Assembly: GCA_021234155.1 (NCBI GenBank) | Contig: JAJEKV010000020.1 | Coordinates: 14,753,268-14,817,267 of the forward strand | Direction of reading: 5' to 3' | Length of the DNA stretch: 64,000 nt | Source: Isoetes taiwanensis | Taxonomy: Eukaryota; Streptophyta; Lycopodiopsida; Isoetales; Isoetaceae | In this document: positions 32,253 through 43,442 of the stretch, piece after piece | Numbering within the stretch: position 1 is the stretch's first letter | Layout: every line of letters begins with the position of its first letter | The notes under the pieces: generated by a model | The model's input: only the letters and a program-made list of their open reading frames with translations | Told to the model about the DNA's origin: nothing | Database searches by the model: none | Made by a program: the position numbers and the translations under genes

Positions 32253-32333
32253 ACATGACTTTGAAGTGTGATTTAAGCCATTTCACTCTCGGGTCACGGA
32301 GGGCAACCCTCCGTGCGCAGCACCTTGTTTTTT
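32253..32333 (+). repeat. R2 repeat copy
   Basis: ACATGACTTTGAAGTGTGAT, then CACTCTCGGG, then the hairpin CACGGAGGG-CAA-CCCTCCGTG and GCAGCACCTTGTTTTTTT. It matches 13509-13588 (opposite strand) and the fragment at 10702-10750. The hairpin followed by GC then a T run resembles a structured 3' end. Confidence 0.75.
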
Positions 32334-33300
32334 TACCTTTTCTTTGAATTTGTTGCCACATCAATTTTTTGTCTTTTTTTCTGCCATTACTTTTTTCCAC
32401 CATATTTTCCTCCACATTGCTTTTTAGCCACTTAATTTATGACCAACTTTTTGTTTCTTACCCTTTTCTTTATTATCCTTACCACCTTGTCCACATTCTT
32501 TTGTTTTTTTCTTCCTTGCCATATCATACCAACAAGGCAAGTGGATCTGCCTTCTGGCAGTTTTTGCATCCATTCAAATCAAGAATAGCAAATCGCTATG
32601 CAAAACCTGTAGAATCAGGTTAACATCTTGCCTTGATCATGGAAAACAGGGAAGGAGCCTCGGTATTCTTGCGGTCGACCCAACGGGCGCCCCGGATTCT
32701 CGCAGTCGTGGGCCGGTAAGAATGTCCTCCCCCTTCCCGTTCCACATAACATCATTTTCTTACGATATACTTTTTCTAGCCTCCACATATCTTACCTTGC
32801 TATTTCTTTTACCTCATAAGTACCTATTGTGAAAACATTCATTATTTGCCTCGGTGCACACCTTGTTTGTCACTTTGGCTAGCAATCTTCCACACTTTTT
32901 GTTTGAGCGTAAATTTTCTTCCTATCCAAATATATATATTATCCATGAAGTCTCAGACTAGGAAATCCTAGATATCAACGATTCTACTAATCGTGTCGCT
33001 CAACTGCTCGACTACACTCAGGTTGCTCCCTCAACTCTGCTTACACCATGAATGTTTATCTCATTAATTATATCCCAGTGATGGAATGCCACGTGTCTGA
33101 ATGCATTTATGCACCCTGCTAATATCCAGCTTAATATTTTCATCTAACCCTTGTCATGTCATGCATCCATGTATACATAAGATTTGTATTTAACTAGCTT
33201 TTTGACATATGTGATAATACTAAAAAATAACTTCAATGCTTAGAATAAATATGACAGGGAAATGTTCCTTACTTGATTTTCCTAGCTAGAGCTTAGGCTC
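32334..33300. other. Probable 3' LTR of the Ty3/gypsy element, not delimited
   Basis: The LTR should start at 33306 (minus strand TGTAAC) and run left. Its far end should show TGTGACAAGCCTGGCC, as at 37705; that sequence is not found, so the LTR is diverged, truncated, or ends left of a later insertion. C/T-rich sequence fills 32370-32530. No gene is seen. Confidence 0.4.
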
Positions 33301-33306
33301 GTTACA

Positions 33307-33317
33307 ATCTCCTCTAC
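33307..33317 (-). other. Polypurine tract
   Basis: Minus-strand GTAGAGGAGAT lies directly before TGTAACGAGCC, a typical plant Ty3/gypsy junction of plus-strand primer and LTR start. It is 7 nt beyond the polyprotein stop at 33326-33324. Confidence 0.7.
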
Positions 33318-33323
33318 AAAAAT

Positions 33324-33616
33324 TCAACCCATGTCCTCATGGGTAAGTTTGGGAATTGGCACAAGATCCAGTTTGCATCTTCCCATGTGGCATCTTCTGG
33401 TGGACAACCTGCCCATTGAATCTAAAATCTCTGTATCGTTCGCCTCCGTAATCTTCGAGTCTCTTCTTGTAGAATACATTCAGGTTGGGGGTATATGTAG
33501 TCTTTTCTACTTACCAAATCATCATCCCCCAACATATGGGAAGGGTCAAACACATACTTTCGCAAATTACTCACATGGAAGACATTGTGCACCTTTAAGT
33601 GCGGAGGTACTTCCAA
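33324..33616 (-). pseudogene. Integrase C-terminal end of the polyprotein
   Basis: Contains KVHNVFHVSNLRKYVFDPSH, the conserved phrase after the integrase core in plant Ty3/gypsy elements, then YIYPQPECILQEETRRLRRR. After a frame change LDLVPIPKLTHEDMG and a stop follow. The W-E-P/W-E-D chromodomain signature is reduced to ATWE-like remnants (RRCHMGRCKL), so no functional chromodomain can be claimed. Confidence 0.7.
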
Positions 33617-33945
33617 CCTTTAAGCCACCTTTCCAATACATTGTAGAATCTTATATGGTCCTGCGTATCTGGAAGCCCATTTCCCTGCACTCTTAAATGC
33701 CAAGGAACTTTGCTTAGGGTTTATTCTCAAGAACACATACTGGCCTTCTTGGAATTCAAGTGGGTTGCGTCATTTATCTGCATATTGTTTCTGTCAATTT
33801 TGTGCTACAGCTAAATTCTGGCGAAGTCTCTTTAACTGAGCATCCATGTCTTCAGTTACTTCATTGGCCGCCTCTACATTGCACTTGGGATCTCTCCAAT
33901 TAAGAGGGCAATGACACTCCTTGCCATACATTGCTTCAAAGGGAC

Positions 33946-34843
33946 TCATTTGATGGAATCTTGGTAAGTGTTGTTGTAAGCAAATTCAGCCAAATATAAA
34001 TAGGAATCCCAAACCCTTGGCTGACTAGGCACATACATCCGCAACATATATTTTAGAACTTGGTTAACTCGCTCAACCTGACCGTCTCTTTGAGGATGAT
34101 AGGCTGTACTGGTGTTCAACTTAGTCCCAATGTTTTGAAACAACCCCTGCCAAAACTGACCCATACATTTTGAATCTCGATCAGAGGTAATAGTTCGTGG
34201 CATACAATGCAATCTAAAAATTTCCTTCACAAACAACTTAGAAATATCTAAGGCTGTAGCCGTCATCTTTGTTGGCATAAAGTGTACTTGCTTCGTTAAC
34301 CTGTCAACTCGCATCATACCCTGAATGAGTCTGAGGAAGCTCAATAATAAAATCCATACCAATACATTCCCACTTAGATGATGGAATTTCCAAGGGTTGT
34401 AATTCCCCCGGTTCCCTAAATCGTGATGCTTTCATTTTCTGACAAGAAAAACATCTGGCCACATACTCCTTCACCATCTTCTTTTGTCTAGGCCAAAAGG
34501 AATTTTGCAGAATTTTCCTTAATGTCTTATGCATCCTTGGATGGCCTGCCAAAGGACTATCATGGGCTTCATATAGCAGTTTCATCCTAAGTTTTGGGTC
34601 ATTAGGAATGCACATGCGGCCCTTGTAATATAACATTCCATTAGTCAATGCATACCCTAGAAATTCTTGAGGTTTCTCAACTACAGATGCAAAATATGGA
34701 ACCTTTCTCAGTTTATCAAGGATATCTACATCCCATTGACCTTGAAGCACACTGATAGAGGTTAGAAATGATACCTTCGAGATAAAGCATCTCTTTCCAG
34801 GCTGATATTCAATCTCAAAGTCATACTCTTCCCATAGTTGCAT
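33946..34843 (-). pseudogene. Integrase of the Ty3/gypsy element
   Basis: The zinc-binding HHCC region is HDSPLAGHPRMHKTL ... CFSCQKMK. The catalytic core follows: GMDFIIELP with the first Asp, a frame change near 34330, DRLTKQVHFMPTK, TSDRDSKCMGQFWQ with the second Asp, and YHPQRDGQVERVNQ with the Glu. All three catalytic acidic residues are thus visible, but in two frames. The first 40 residues (LWEEYDFEIEYQPGK) are the end of RNase H. The window 33617-33945 continues the C-terminal region with further shifts. Confidence 0.88.
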
Positions 34844-34877
34844 CCACCGTCGCTGCCGGTTGTTTAAGTGTGGCTGC

Positions 34878-35258
34878 TTAACAAAATACCTTAATTTTTT
34901 GATGATCAGTTTTTAAAAAGAAATGCTGACCTAATAAATAATGCCTCCATATCCTCAAGGCATGAATTGTAGCTAGCATTTCCAAATCATGCACTGGATA
35001 ATTCTGCTTTGGCGGAGACAACTTGTGTGATTTATACGCACGAACACGGCCATCTTGCAACAAGGCTCCACCAATAGCTTTTCTTGATGCATCTGTGACT
35101 ACATGGAAAGGTTTATTCATATCAGGAATCTTTAAAATTGGCGCTCTAGCCAATGCATCCTTCAACTTTTTAAAGCTTTCTTTGACAACTTTCTGTCCAA
35201 ACCCAAGCATTCTCCTTACTCAACAAAGATGTGAGAGGAGTAGCAACTTTGGCAAATT
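34878..35258 (-). pseudogene. RNase H and RT connection region
   Basis: PILKIPDMNKPFHVVTDASR carries the first RNase H Asp, DLEMLATIHALRIWRHYLLG the Glu, and FLKTDHQKIK the next Asp. The frame is lost after an A run in the codons following TDHQ (about 34893) and resumes one base over as the start of the next open frame (QLWEEYDFE). A stop or shift near 35215 separates it from the RT. Confidence 0.85.
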
Positions 35259-35903
35259 TTACCCCGCTAATCCCAAAAATGATCTTACCTCCTTCACATT
35301 CTTTGGGGCTGACCAGTCTCTGACGACCTCTATCTTTGAAGGATCAGGCTCTACCCCATTTTCTGAAATAACATGTCCGAGGTACACCAATCTACGTTGA
35401 GCAAAATTGCACTTTGATATCTTTCCATACAATTTCTCATGTCTCAGGATTGCCAATGTATGTCTTACATGTTCCACACGTTCCTGTAAGTTCTTTGAAT
35501 GTATTAAAATATCATCAAAGAATACTAGGATAAATTTATCCAGGTAAGACTGAAATATATCATTCATCGACCACATAAATGTAGCAGGAGAATTTGTCAA
35601 GCCAAATGGCATCACCACAAATTCAGAGTGTCCATATCTTGTCCGGAATGCAGTCTTAGGAATGTCAGAATCCTTAATCCTTATTTAGTGATAAACAAAT
35701 AAGACTGGGGCACCAAAAGGAGAAGTACTTGGGCATATGAACCCTTGATCCAATAATTCTGCCAATTGCTTCTTTAGTTCGGCCATTTCTAAGTCATGAA
35801 ATCTATACGGGGCCCTTGATGTGGGCACAGCTCCTGAAACAAGTTCTATCTCATGGTCTACCATCCTATGTAGAGGCAATTCTGTCAATTCTTTAGGGAG
35901 CAC
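35259..35903 (-). pseudogene. Reverse transcriptase with internal deletion
   Basis: The N-terminal part (35903-35685) reads ELPLHRMVDHEIELVSGAVP, SRAPYRF, LLDQGFICPSTSPFGAPVLF. Only about 20 nt later the sequence is already at [20 protein letters not shown] and [17 protein letters not shown], then [10 protein letters not shown] with the DD pair of the active site. The block normally between GAPVLFV and YHQIRI, about 60-70 residues with the KKDG-R-CIDYR-LN motif and the first catalytic Asp (D-L-x-S-G-Y-H), is missing, and the junction reads YH-stop-IR. The enzyme cannot be active. Confidence 0.88.
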
Positions 35904-35948
35904 ACCTGAAAACTCATTTAATACATGTTGAATCTCAGGGGCAATAAC

Positions 35949-36425
35949 TTATCCTTGTAATTCCATTATGGCTAAGACCAAGACTGCACATCCCATACGT
36001 GCACAACCCCTTTTAATCTGTTTGTTAAAACCTTTCCAGGACAAAAGAGATACAACAGTTGATGAAGGCATTCCCTCCAAAATATAATTATGTCCACTAG
36101 GATCTTGACAAGTAACTAGCTGCTTTTCGCAGTCAATGTGAGCCTTACATGGTTTCAACCATGACATCCCCAAAATAGCATCGTATTTCTTCAAAACTAG
36201 TTTGAGACTCCAAGTTCCCTATTTTGAACTTCACATTTTCTATTATGAAATCAGAAGTCTTAATGTTTCCATTAGCTACTCCACATATTTGGGAACCTGA
36301 CTAATCATATTCAAATCTAATTTCTTAACCAAGCTTGGAGAGATAAAACAATGGGTACTACTACAATCAATAAGAAACAAAACATGAGTTCCATGAACGG
36401 TACCTAGCACTCGAAAAACCACAGC
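35949..36425 (-). pseudogene. Aspartic protease region
   Basis: Minus strand near 36420: AVVFRVLGTVHGTHVLFLID, then CSSTHCFISPSLVKKL. The active site usually reads D-S/T-G; here it is D-C-S, so the flap-side Gly is lost. After a broken stretch (36195-36310) comes YDAILGMSWLKPCKAHIDCE, the conserved C-terminal block of this protease family (36194-35949). Confidence 0.75.
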
Positions 36426-36443
36426 TTGATTGTCCACACTGCC

Positions 36444-37624
36444 TTAATCCACGGCAGCATACACGTGCATCCTTTCTTTAGAAGGATCCATGATCCTTGC
36501 AGCTCTAACTTCAACTGACAGATTTGCTGGAACTATTGGCCTGTTATTATCTCTACGTACTCCTCGCCCGCCTCTGTTGCTATTAGAAGGGCCTCTATGA
36601 CCACCTATTTCCTCTCCCTTGCATTCCTCTGCCTTGACCTTGTCCATATGCACTATTTTGTCTAGACCATTGATTTGGACGTCCTTCACGTTGAGGACCA
36701 ACGGATGAGGCTTACCTATCTGCCCACTATCCTTGGGCAATCTCGTCCATAATGCCCAACCTCTCGACATCTAGAACATCTGTTCTCACTGATACACTTC
36801 GCCCTAGTTTCATCAGTCAATGGTGCAAGTGCAGAACGACCTCCTTGATTTTGACCACCTTGGGCACTCATAGCCTGTGCAGCCATAACTTCTCGGTTGA
36901 AGGATCTACCTTTACTCACGACATTTCCAACCTGCCATGTGGAAGATGTCTGTCTTTTTCTTTGACTCTCGAGGCTTATCTTCTCAGCAAGATCAGCTTC
37001 ACGGTTCTTAGCAATCCTAACTACCTCCTCTAGGTCTTTATAAGCTACATACTGCTTCTAATATCTACATGAAGACCTTTCACAAATCTAGCACACAATT
37101 TCTCTTTATGATCAAAAGGACTCCTAAACTTCTCATTGTACTCAGTCACCCTTCTGTGTTAAGTCTAGAAATTTATTCATCTTATCAACCTTGTATCCTA
37201 GAGGCATCATAAAGTGTCCCTCAAAGGCATTTTTAAATTCTTGCCATGTAGCCTGACCCGTTACCTTATTTAGATCACGCAAATGATTCTCCCACCATAC
37301 CCTAGCAAATCCTCCAAGCATCGCTTGAGCCAGTACAGCCTTGACAGAATCCTCAGCATGGATGAGATTAAAATAGAACTCGACACCACGCAACCATGCA
37401 TTAGCATCATCACCTGTGACATTTTCCCTAGTAAAGATTTCTCTCTTGGTATCCTTCAACACCTTCTCTACTGCCTTGTCAGATTTTGTCTTTTCTTGAG
37501 AGGCATTCTGCTGCAACACTTGCTGAATAGTTTGTAGAATTGCACCTACATCAAGAGTTCCACTAGCTCCAACTCCACTGGATTGTCCAGTCCCTCCTAG
37601 AGAATCCATCTGTAACCAAGACAA
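36444..37624 (-). pseudogene. Gag with retrotransposon-gag domain and CCHC knuckle
   Basis: 37624-37142 starts MSWLQMDSLGGTGQSS and includes the gag core: DDANAWLRGVEFYFNLIHAE, FARVWWENHLRDL and TWQEFKNAFEGHFMMP. The frame is lost at the run following LTQKGD. 36919-36716 carries the nucleocapsid knuckle CSRCREVGHYGRDC. A G/R-rich linker (SNSNRGGRGVRRDNNRP) leads to the protease at 36444. At least two frame breaks. Confidence 0.85.
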
Positions 37625-37689
37625 AGAATATCAATGGTTAAACATCTCACAATCCTAACCATCCCAAGCATTGCCCATGACCAAACCTC

Positions 37690-37703
37690 GGCTCTAATAC
37701 CAA
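37690..37703 (-). other. Primer-binding site
   Basis: Minus-strand TTGGTATTAGAGCC matches the complement of the 3' end of plant initiator tRNA-Met (TGGTATCAGAGC) with one difference, one base inside the LTR end. Confidence 0.78.
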
Positions 37704-37704
37704 T

Positions 37705-37821
37705 TGTGACAAGCCTGGCCAGTTATCCCCATGGTAACTGGATATTCCATCATACTTGACCATTGGTATTCATGAAATAATTTTTAATGCATGCTTTGAT
37801 GGTCAATAATTGACAATGCAA

Positions 37822-37823
<2 letters not shown>
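37705..37823 (-). repeat. Truncated 5' LTR
   Basis: On the plus strand it begins TGTGACAAGCCTGGCC (minus end ...TTGTCACA, a good CA terminus). It includes an inverted pair CCAGTTA...TAACTGG at 37719-37741. After 119 bp it stops at the poly-T tract; the remaining LTR, including TGTAAC, is missing. Confidence 0.75.

Positions 37824-37853
<30 letters not shown>
37824..37853. repeat. 30-nt poly-T tract at the array edge
   Basis: An uninterrupted run of T between the LTR remnant and the first 3.8-kb unit. At all later unit junctions only 5-7 T are present at the same place, after a GGAGGCAGGC-like end. The run could be the poly-A tail of a minus-oriented retrocopy or an expanded homopolymer at the breakpoint. 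Confidence 0.85.
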
Positions 37854-37855
<2 letters not shown>

Positions 37856-38256
37856 TATGAATAATATGCAGACTTAACCATATGTTACAATACAAACTTG
37901 TCAACATATTTCATGTTTTTGAAAGCGTATTATATCTGCATAGGCTGCTGCGCTGCAGGGCGTAACTTTGGCATATACAATTGCTACAGGGTTTATTTAA
38001 AATAAGAATTTGAAAGATATCTTTGAAAAAATCTGAAAGACGGTGTTTATTTGACTTGTTACACTTGTTCTTAGATATGAAAATGTGGCTGTTGGATATT
38101 CTTAATGATTTGACGATTTTAGGGATATGAGGCATTTTGGCTTAAACACTACGAAGTTTTCAATGCACGTTGCTCAAACAAAGGTATTTTATGACCATGG
38201 TTTTCCATTAGATGGATGATGTATACAACTAGTAAAGGTCGAAAACATTTTGAGGG

Positions 38257-38607
38257 ATGATGCCTAAAGTCAAGGTAAGAATTAGTTATGAAGTTTAGTG
38301 CACATTTAATGGCTCTAGGAAGCGTAAGCACCGGCTAAGATATGGAACGAACATGGTTAAAAAGTTCCAAGGCATCTTTTGATTGCCTTTGGACTTTTGT
38401 TAGATGGTGGTAATGTGAAATTGCTTATATCAAAATGAAATGACCATATTGCTGAACAAATTGATAAGGCAAAGAAATAACAAGGTTTTTAGACTTAATT
38501 TGTCTTAACTATTTTATTTTAGGGTTTCACCATGGCATTTGATGGGCAAGGAATTATGATATTGTATCGACGTAGAGAACTCCAGTTACATCCGCACGAT
38601 CGAAAAG
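38257..38607 (+). other. Exon-like pair within array unit 1
   Basis: ATGATGCCTAAAGTCAAG ends at a strong donor AAG|GTAAGA (GT at 38275). About 250 nt on, CTATTTTATTTTAG|GG opens a second segment (38523-38607) that ends GAAAAG|GTGAAA. Joined, the frame runs on as MMPKVK-GFTMAFDGQGIMI. The splice sites recur in all units. The second segment loses its frame in several copies at CTG-type sites (YTDVENSSTSGTIGK in units 2 and 3). This is a candidate short transcript, not a recognised gene. Confidence 0.25.
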
Positions 38608-38695
38608 GTGAAACATAACCCAATACCATGCCTATATAATCGCTTCTAACCCTAAAGTAGCAGAAATAGATCGTGAGGGGAGCGGAATGCAGATC

Positions 38696-38725
38696 TATAT
38701 ATAAAAACCCTAGAAATAGGGATAT
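38696..38725 (+). promoter_or_regulatory. TATA box with AACCCTA boxes, unit 1
   Basis: TATATATAAAAACCCTAG, with a second TAACCCTAAAG about 45 bp upstream. AACCCTA is the plant telo-box found in promoters of growth and ribosomal-protein genes. The same block recurs at about 42482, 46301, 50075, 53861, 57695 and 61531. In every unit an ATGAAAGAGAGGAGATCCGA start follows about 110 bp downstream. Promoter activity is inferred from sequence only. Confidence 0.4.
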
Positions 38726-41700
38726 AGCATTTCGCTTTTGCTGCCGGGTTCAATCCGCCCAGCTCATTTCTCGGTCGTGTTTACGTTTGTTTTGGTTTAG
38801 CATAACATGAAAGAGAGGAGATCCGAATGTGGCAACCAGTTATGGCAACAGCATATGCATGCACCTTGCATTACACCGTGTCATTTTCATAGAAAATTGC
38901 TATAGACTTCGCTGGGAATGGTTGAGCAATCTGAAGTGCTATCTAGGAAGGCACAAGGAGATGCTGAAAATTCAAAATCTATGGAGAACCAAGGAAAAAA
39001 GGCAAAAGAATATTCGCCTCTTACCAAAATGGATGGTGATGCTTGCACAAGAATCGACAAATATAATTCAAGCGAAATGCAAATGGAAAATCCAAAGACA
39101 AGCAAATCAGGTTGGAAGCATTTTGAATACATTTGGTCCGTTGATCTAGCTTTGCTTAGATTTACTAGTTCATAATGTTTATGAATGCAATAGCTTAAGA
39201 ATCAAGCACAAATCTAGTTAAAATGCCGGAATATATGATTTCATAAGGATTGCATCCGGATACTTTCACATGCGTAATGTTTTCCAAACTAAATGGAAGA
39301 TCTAGAGGCATTAGCATGTTTGGCCTATTAGCGATCTCGGATGGGTAGTAACAGAGAAATGATAGAATTATTTTGTTAAGAAAATGATGATCTGTAAGAG
39401 TTGACCCATGACAAACTAATTTGAACTGTATATTTCTGTCTTGATAGCTAATAGCTCATTTGACCATTGATCTTCAAGTAGAAAATATAAAGGACAAGAT
39501 CTTGATATTAAATGGAAGACATAGATTAATAACAAGGTAAATTTAAAAGAAATTTTGAGCATATAGAGGTGACTGAACATGATGGCCTCTTTGGCCAAAC
39601 AAGCTTATTAAAACTAGGCACGCGACTGGATGAGTGCTGTGCCAACAGAATATTATGCACACTATTTTTGGCATGTTTGAATCCATGCACCTCGGGTTTT
39701 TCAAAGAGATATGTGATTCTTTACTGTTTGCATGAGATTCTGCCATTGGGCTGGTGATTTGACATCTAGTGTTTTTTACATCTTTCGTCTTACACTGTAG
39801 ACATGAGAATAGGAAAATCCATGCAGCTTAACATATTTCTAATCATGGAAAATGAATTGGATATATTTAATTTTCTTTGATATTTAATGGCATTACAATC
39901 GATTGCATTGCCTCTAAGCAATCATAGGGCAATGCTTTGTTACTTTGCTTTGCCAAGTTAGATTAGCTCCGGTTCCAAAGAAAATGTGCGCAATGTGTGC
40001 ATTGATTTGCACATTCCTAACTTTGTTTCAAACAAGATCCTTACGCTAATAGCGGTTGCCCCGGATAGCAACGTTCTTTTTACGCATGCTTAGCCATGTG
40101 ATCACTATATGATCTTTTCTTAGCATTTAGCTTCGTGTTTATTCAAGTTTGATCTACCCGCTTGTTTCCAATATTGTAGGCGCTTGACATTCTACCCTTG
40201 ATCTGTAAGAATAGTTGACATTCTCGCCTTGATCTTGATCTGTAAGAATAGCTTAGATCGTTACATGTTCATGCATGGTACTGGGTCTACATGATTTGTT
40301 TTCAGTTCTTGATCTGCTTGAGGTAGGTTTTGTGCTTTATACTACTGGGCGGATATGGTGGAGTTGTATATATCCGATTCTGCCCTTACATCCAAATGGC
40401 CCGCACCATAGAATGTTCTCGATATGATTTCTAAAGGAAGTAAATGAATAATAAAAGTAGTTGGACATGGTATTTGCCTTTATCAAACGTAACAAGTTTT
40501 CGTGGACAGGTTTGGTAAGCATTTGCTTTGATGCTAAGGTTGTACTGAACTGCAATTGCTTTCTATTTGTTTATTAGAATATGCAAGGTGAAGGGCGAAG
40601 AGCCCAAGAGATCCGTAGCTTACCTGTGATGGCTCATGTTGTTACCCTTTCCAAGGCTAACATTCATCTGGTTTCATTGCAGGTAACGGGATTTCTTGCT
40701 CCTATGTGTGTTTTCCATTTATTCAAGTTGGAAAAGCTACAAGACAAGACAAGATGACATCGAAGATACATTTTTGACAAATTTGCTGAGCTCTATGGTG
40801 CTGATTTGGAAGACAAGGAAAATTCTGAACTCTATGTTTGCTGGATATTCTAATCCCAGTCTAGAAAAAGCAGTCTTTTAGACTTCAAAAAGTATTTAAC
40901 ATTGGTAATATAAAGATTTTTGGAGAACTTTTTGGATTATGAATGAAATTATGTTTATAAGCTCTAGAGAACGGGGAACTTCTTGTAGATTGTAGAATAT
41001 GGTAATTGCTTTTGCCTTGATAAATGCTAACCATTTTAAGGCTTAAGTCAAATGTACACCTGATTTGGCTTAAGGCTGCATATTGACCGGAAGTGGTCTT
41101 TGCAAAAGTCCATGAAAGGTAAAAGTCTGTTTTAACAGGTTTAAAGGGTTTTTTTCATTAACTCAGTTCTCTAGTTATACTATGGACCTTAAAATGGTTG
41201 GAATACAGGTGTTTATAATTTCTTATTAATACTTATTATTGGATATTTATAGGGATTGGCATAGGCTGGACATGGGAATTATGATTCTGTCTAAGCTGAT
41301 TTTTGCTCGTGGCTTGCAGCAGACATAAGGAAATCCATTCAAAAATAAAGGTAACATGACATTTGTTTTTGAAATTATGTCGATTGAATTTTTACACAAA
41401 TTGGATTATAGAATGAGTTCTGGCTCTTTTAAACTAGTCATTTGGCATTGGCCCAGACTAGGGTTATTCTGTTTGCCATTTGGCTCTCTTAAAAGAGAAA
41501 TAAATACTTGCAATAAGAGTTAATTAGGCAATATAGGTAGGGTTTGGCTTTGGCACAAGGTCCTACTCTCCTTGTTGCTAACTCTATGTATGACTTTTGC
41601 CCACCCCGACCTACGGTAGGAGGCAGGCTTTTTTTATTATGAATAATATGCAGACTTAACCATATGTTACAATACAAACTTGTCAACATATTTCATGTTT

Positions 41701-42614
41701 TTGAAAGCGTATTATATCTGCATGAGGCTCGCCGCTACCGCAGATGCGTAACTTTGGCATATACAATTGCTACTGGTTTATTTAAAATAAGAATTTGAAA
41801 GATATCTTTGAAAAAATCTGAAAGACGGTGTTTATTTGACTTGTTACACTTGTTCTTAGATATGAAAATGTGGCTGTTGGATATTCTTAATGATTTGACG
41901 ATTTTAGGGATATGAGGCATTTTGGCTTAAACACTACGAAGTTTTCAATGCACGTTGCTCAAACAAAGGTATTTTATGACCATGGTTTTCCATTAGATGG
42001 ATGATGTATACAACTAGTAAAGGTCGAAAACATTTTGAGGGATGATGCCTAAAGTCAAGGTAAGAATTAGTTATGAAGTTTAGTGCACATTTAATGGCTC
42101 TAGGAAGCAGAAGCACTGGCTAAGATATGGAACGAACATGGTTAAAAAAGTTCCAAGGCATCTTTTGATTGCACTGGACTTTTGTTAGATGGTGGTAATG
42201 TGAAATTGCTTATATCAAAATGAAATGACCATATTGCTGAACAAATTGATAAGGCAAAGAAATAACAAGGTTTTTAGACGAATTTGTCTTAACTATTTTA
42301 TTTTAGGGTTTCGACCATGGCATTTGATGGGCAAGGAATTATGATATTGTATACTGACGTAGAGAACTCCAGTACATCTGGCACGATCGGAAAAGGTGAA
42401 ACATAACCCGAATACCATGCCTATATACTGTTTCTAACCCTAAAGTAGCAGAAATAGATCGTAGCAGAGCAGAATGCAGATCTATATATAAAAAAAACCC
42501 TAGAAATAGGGATATAGCATTTCGTTTTTGCTGCCGGTTCAATCCGCCCAGCTCATTTCTGGTCGTGTTTCTGTTTGTTTTGGTTTAGCATAACATGAAA
42601 GAGAGGAGATCCGA

Positions 42615-43004
42615 ATGTGGCAACCAGCTGTGGCAACAGCATATGCATGCAGCCTTGCATTACACCGTGTCATTTTCATAGAAAATTGCTATAGACTCAG
42701 TGGAATCGTTGAGCAATCTGAAGTGCTATCTAGGAAGGCACAAGGAGATGCTGAAAATTCGAAATCTATGGAGAACCAAGGAAAAAAGGCAGCAAATATT
42801 CGCCTCTTACCAAAATGGATGGTGATGCTGCACAAGAATCTGACAAATATAATTCAAGCGAATGCAAATGGAAAATCCAGCACAAGCAAATCAGGTTGGA
42901 AGCATTTTGAATACATTTGGTCTGTTGATCTAGCTTGCTTAGATTTACTAGTTCATAATGTTTATGAATGCAATAGCTTAAGAATCAAGCACAAATCTAG
43001 TTAA
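42615..43004 (+). CDS. 129-codon open frame in array unit 2
   Basis: Starts MWQPAVATAYACSLALHR and ends LRIKHKSS. Identical at 46433-46822 in unit 3. It lies about 120 bp after the TATA/AACCCTA segment. In the other units the frame is broken by indels at CTG/CAG sites that may be sequence error. Composition is unremarkable, with no signal peptide or domain. A GCATGCAG|CC acceptor-like site and a CAG|GTTGG donor-like site inside could mean it is part of a spliced transcript. Whether it is translated is unknown. Confidence 0.22.
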   Translation: MWQPAVATAYACSLALHRVIFIENCYRLSGIVEQSEVLSRKAQGDAENSKSMENQGKKAANIRLLPKWMVMLHKNLTNIIQANANGKSSTSKSGWKHFEYIWSVDLACLDLLVHNVYECNSLRIKHKSS

Positions 43005-43442
43005 AATGCTGGAATATATGATTTCATAAGGATTGCATCCAGATACTTTCACATGCAGTAATGTTTTCCAAACTAAATGGAAGATCTAGTGGCATTAGCA
43101 TGTTTGGCCTATTAGCAGTCTCGGATGGGTAGTAACAGAGAAATGATAGAATTATTTTGTTAAGAAAATGATGATCTGTAAGAGTTGACCCATGACAAAC
43201 TAATTTGAACTGTATATTTCTGTCTTGATAGCTAATAGCTCATTTGACCATTGATCTTCAAGTAGAAAATATAAAGGACAAGATACTGATATTAAATGGA
43301 AGACATAGATTAATAACAAGGTAAATTTAAAAGAAATTTTGAGCATATAGAGGTGACTGAACATGATGGCCTCTTTGGCCAAACAAGCTTATTAAAACTA
43401 GGCACGCGACTGCATGAGTGCTGTGCCAACAGAATATTATGC

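Larger units (their letters stand above)
33301..37823 (-). mobile_element. Degenerate Ty3/gypsy LTR retrotransposon
   Basis: Minus-strand order from right to left: partial 5' LTR (37705-37823), primer site, gag with a CCHC knuckle, protease, reverse transcriptase, RNase H, integrase with a C-terminal domain, polypurine tract and the start of the 3' LTR (33306). PR-RT-RH-INT is the Ty3/gypsy order. The compact size and the tail VPPHLKVHNVFHVSNLRKY fit a plant chromovirus-type element, though the chromodomain itself is not clear. Reading frames are broken many times and the RT has an internal deletion, so it is inactive. The right LTR is cut by a poly-T tract and the 3.8-kb array. Confidence 0.92.
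37854..41635 (+). repeat. Array unit 1 (short form)
   Basis: First unit, next to the poly-T tract. It lacks the 43-bp block. Its start is intact, so the array edge coincides with the unit boundary seen at the internal junctions. It shows many CTG/CAG-type differences from units 2 and 3 (for example near 40190, 40311 and 41090). Confidence 0.9.
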
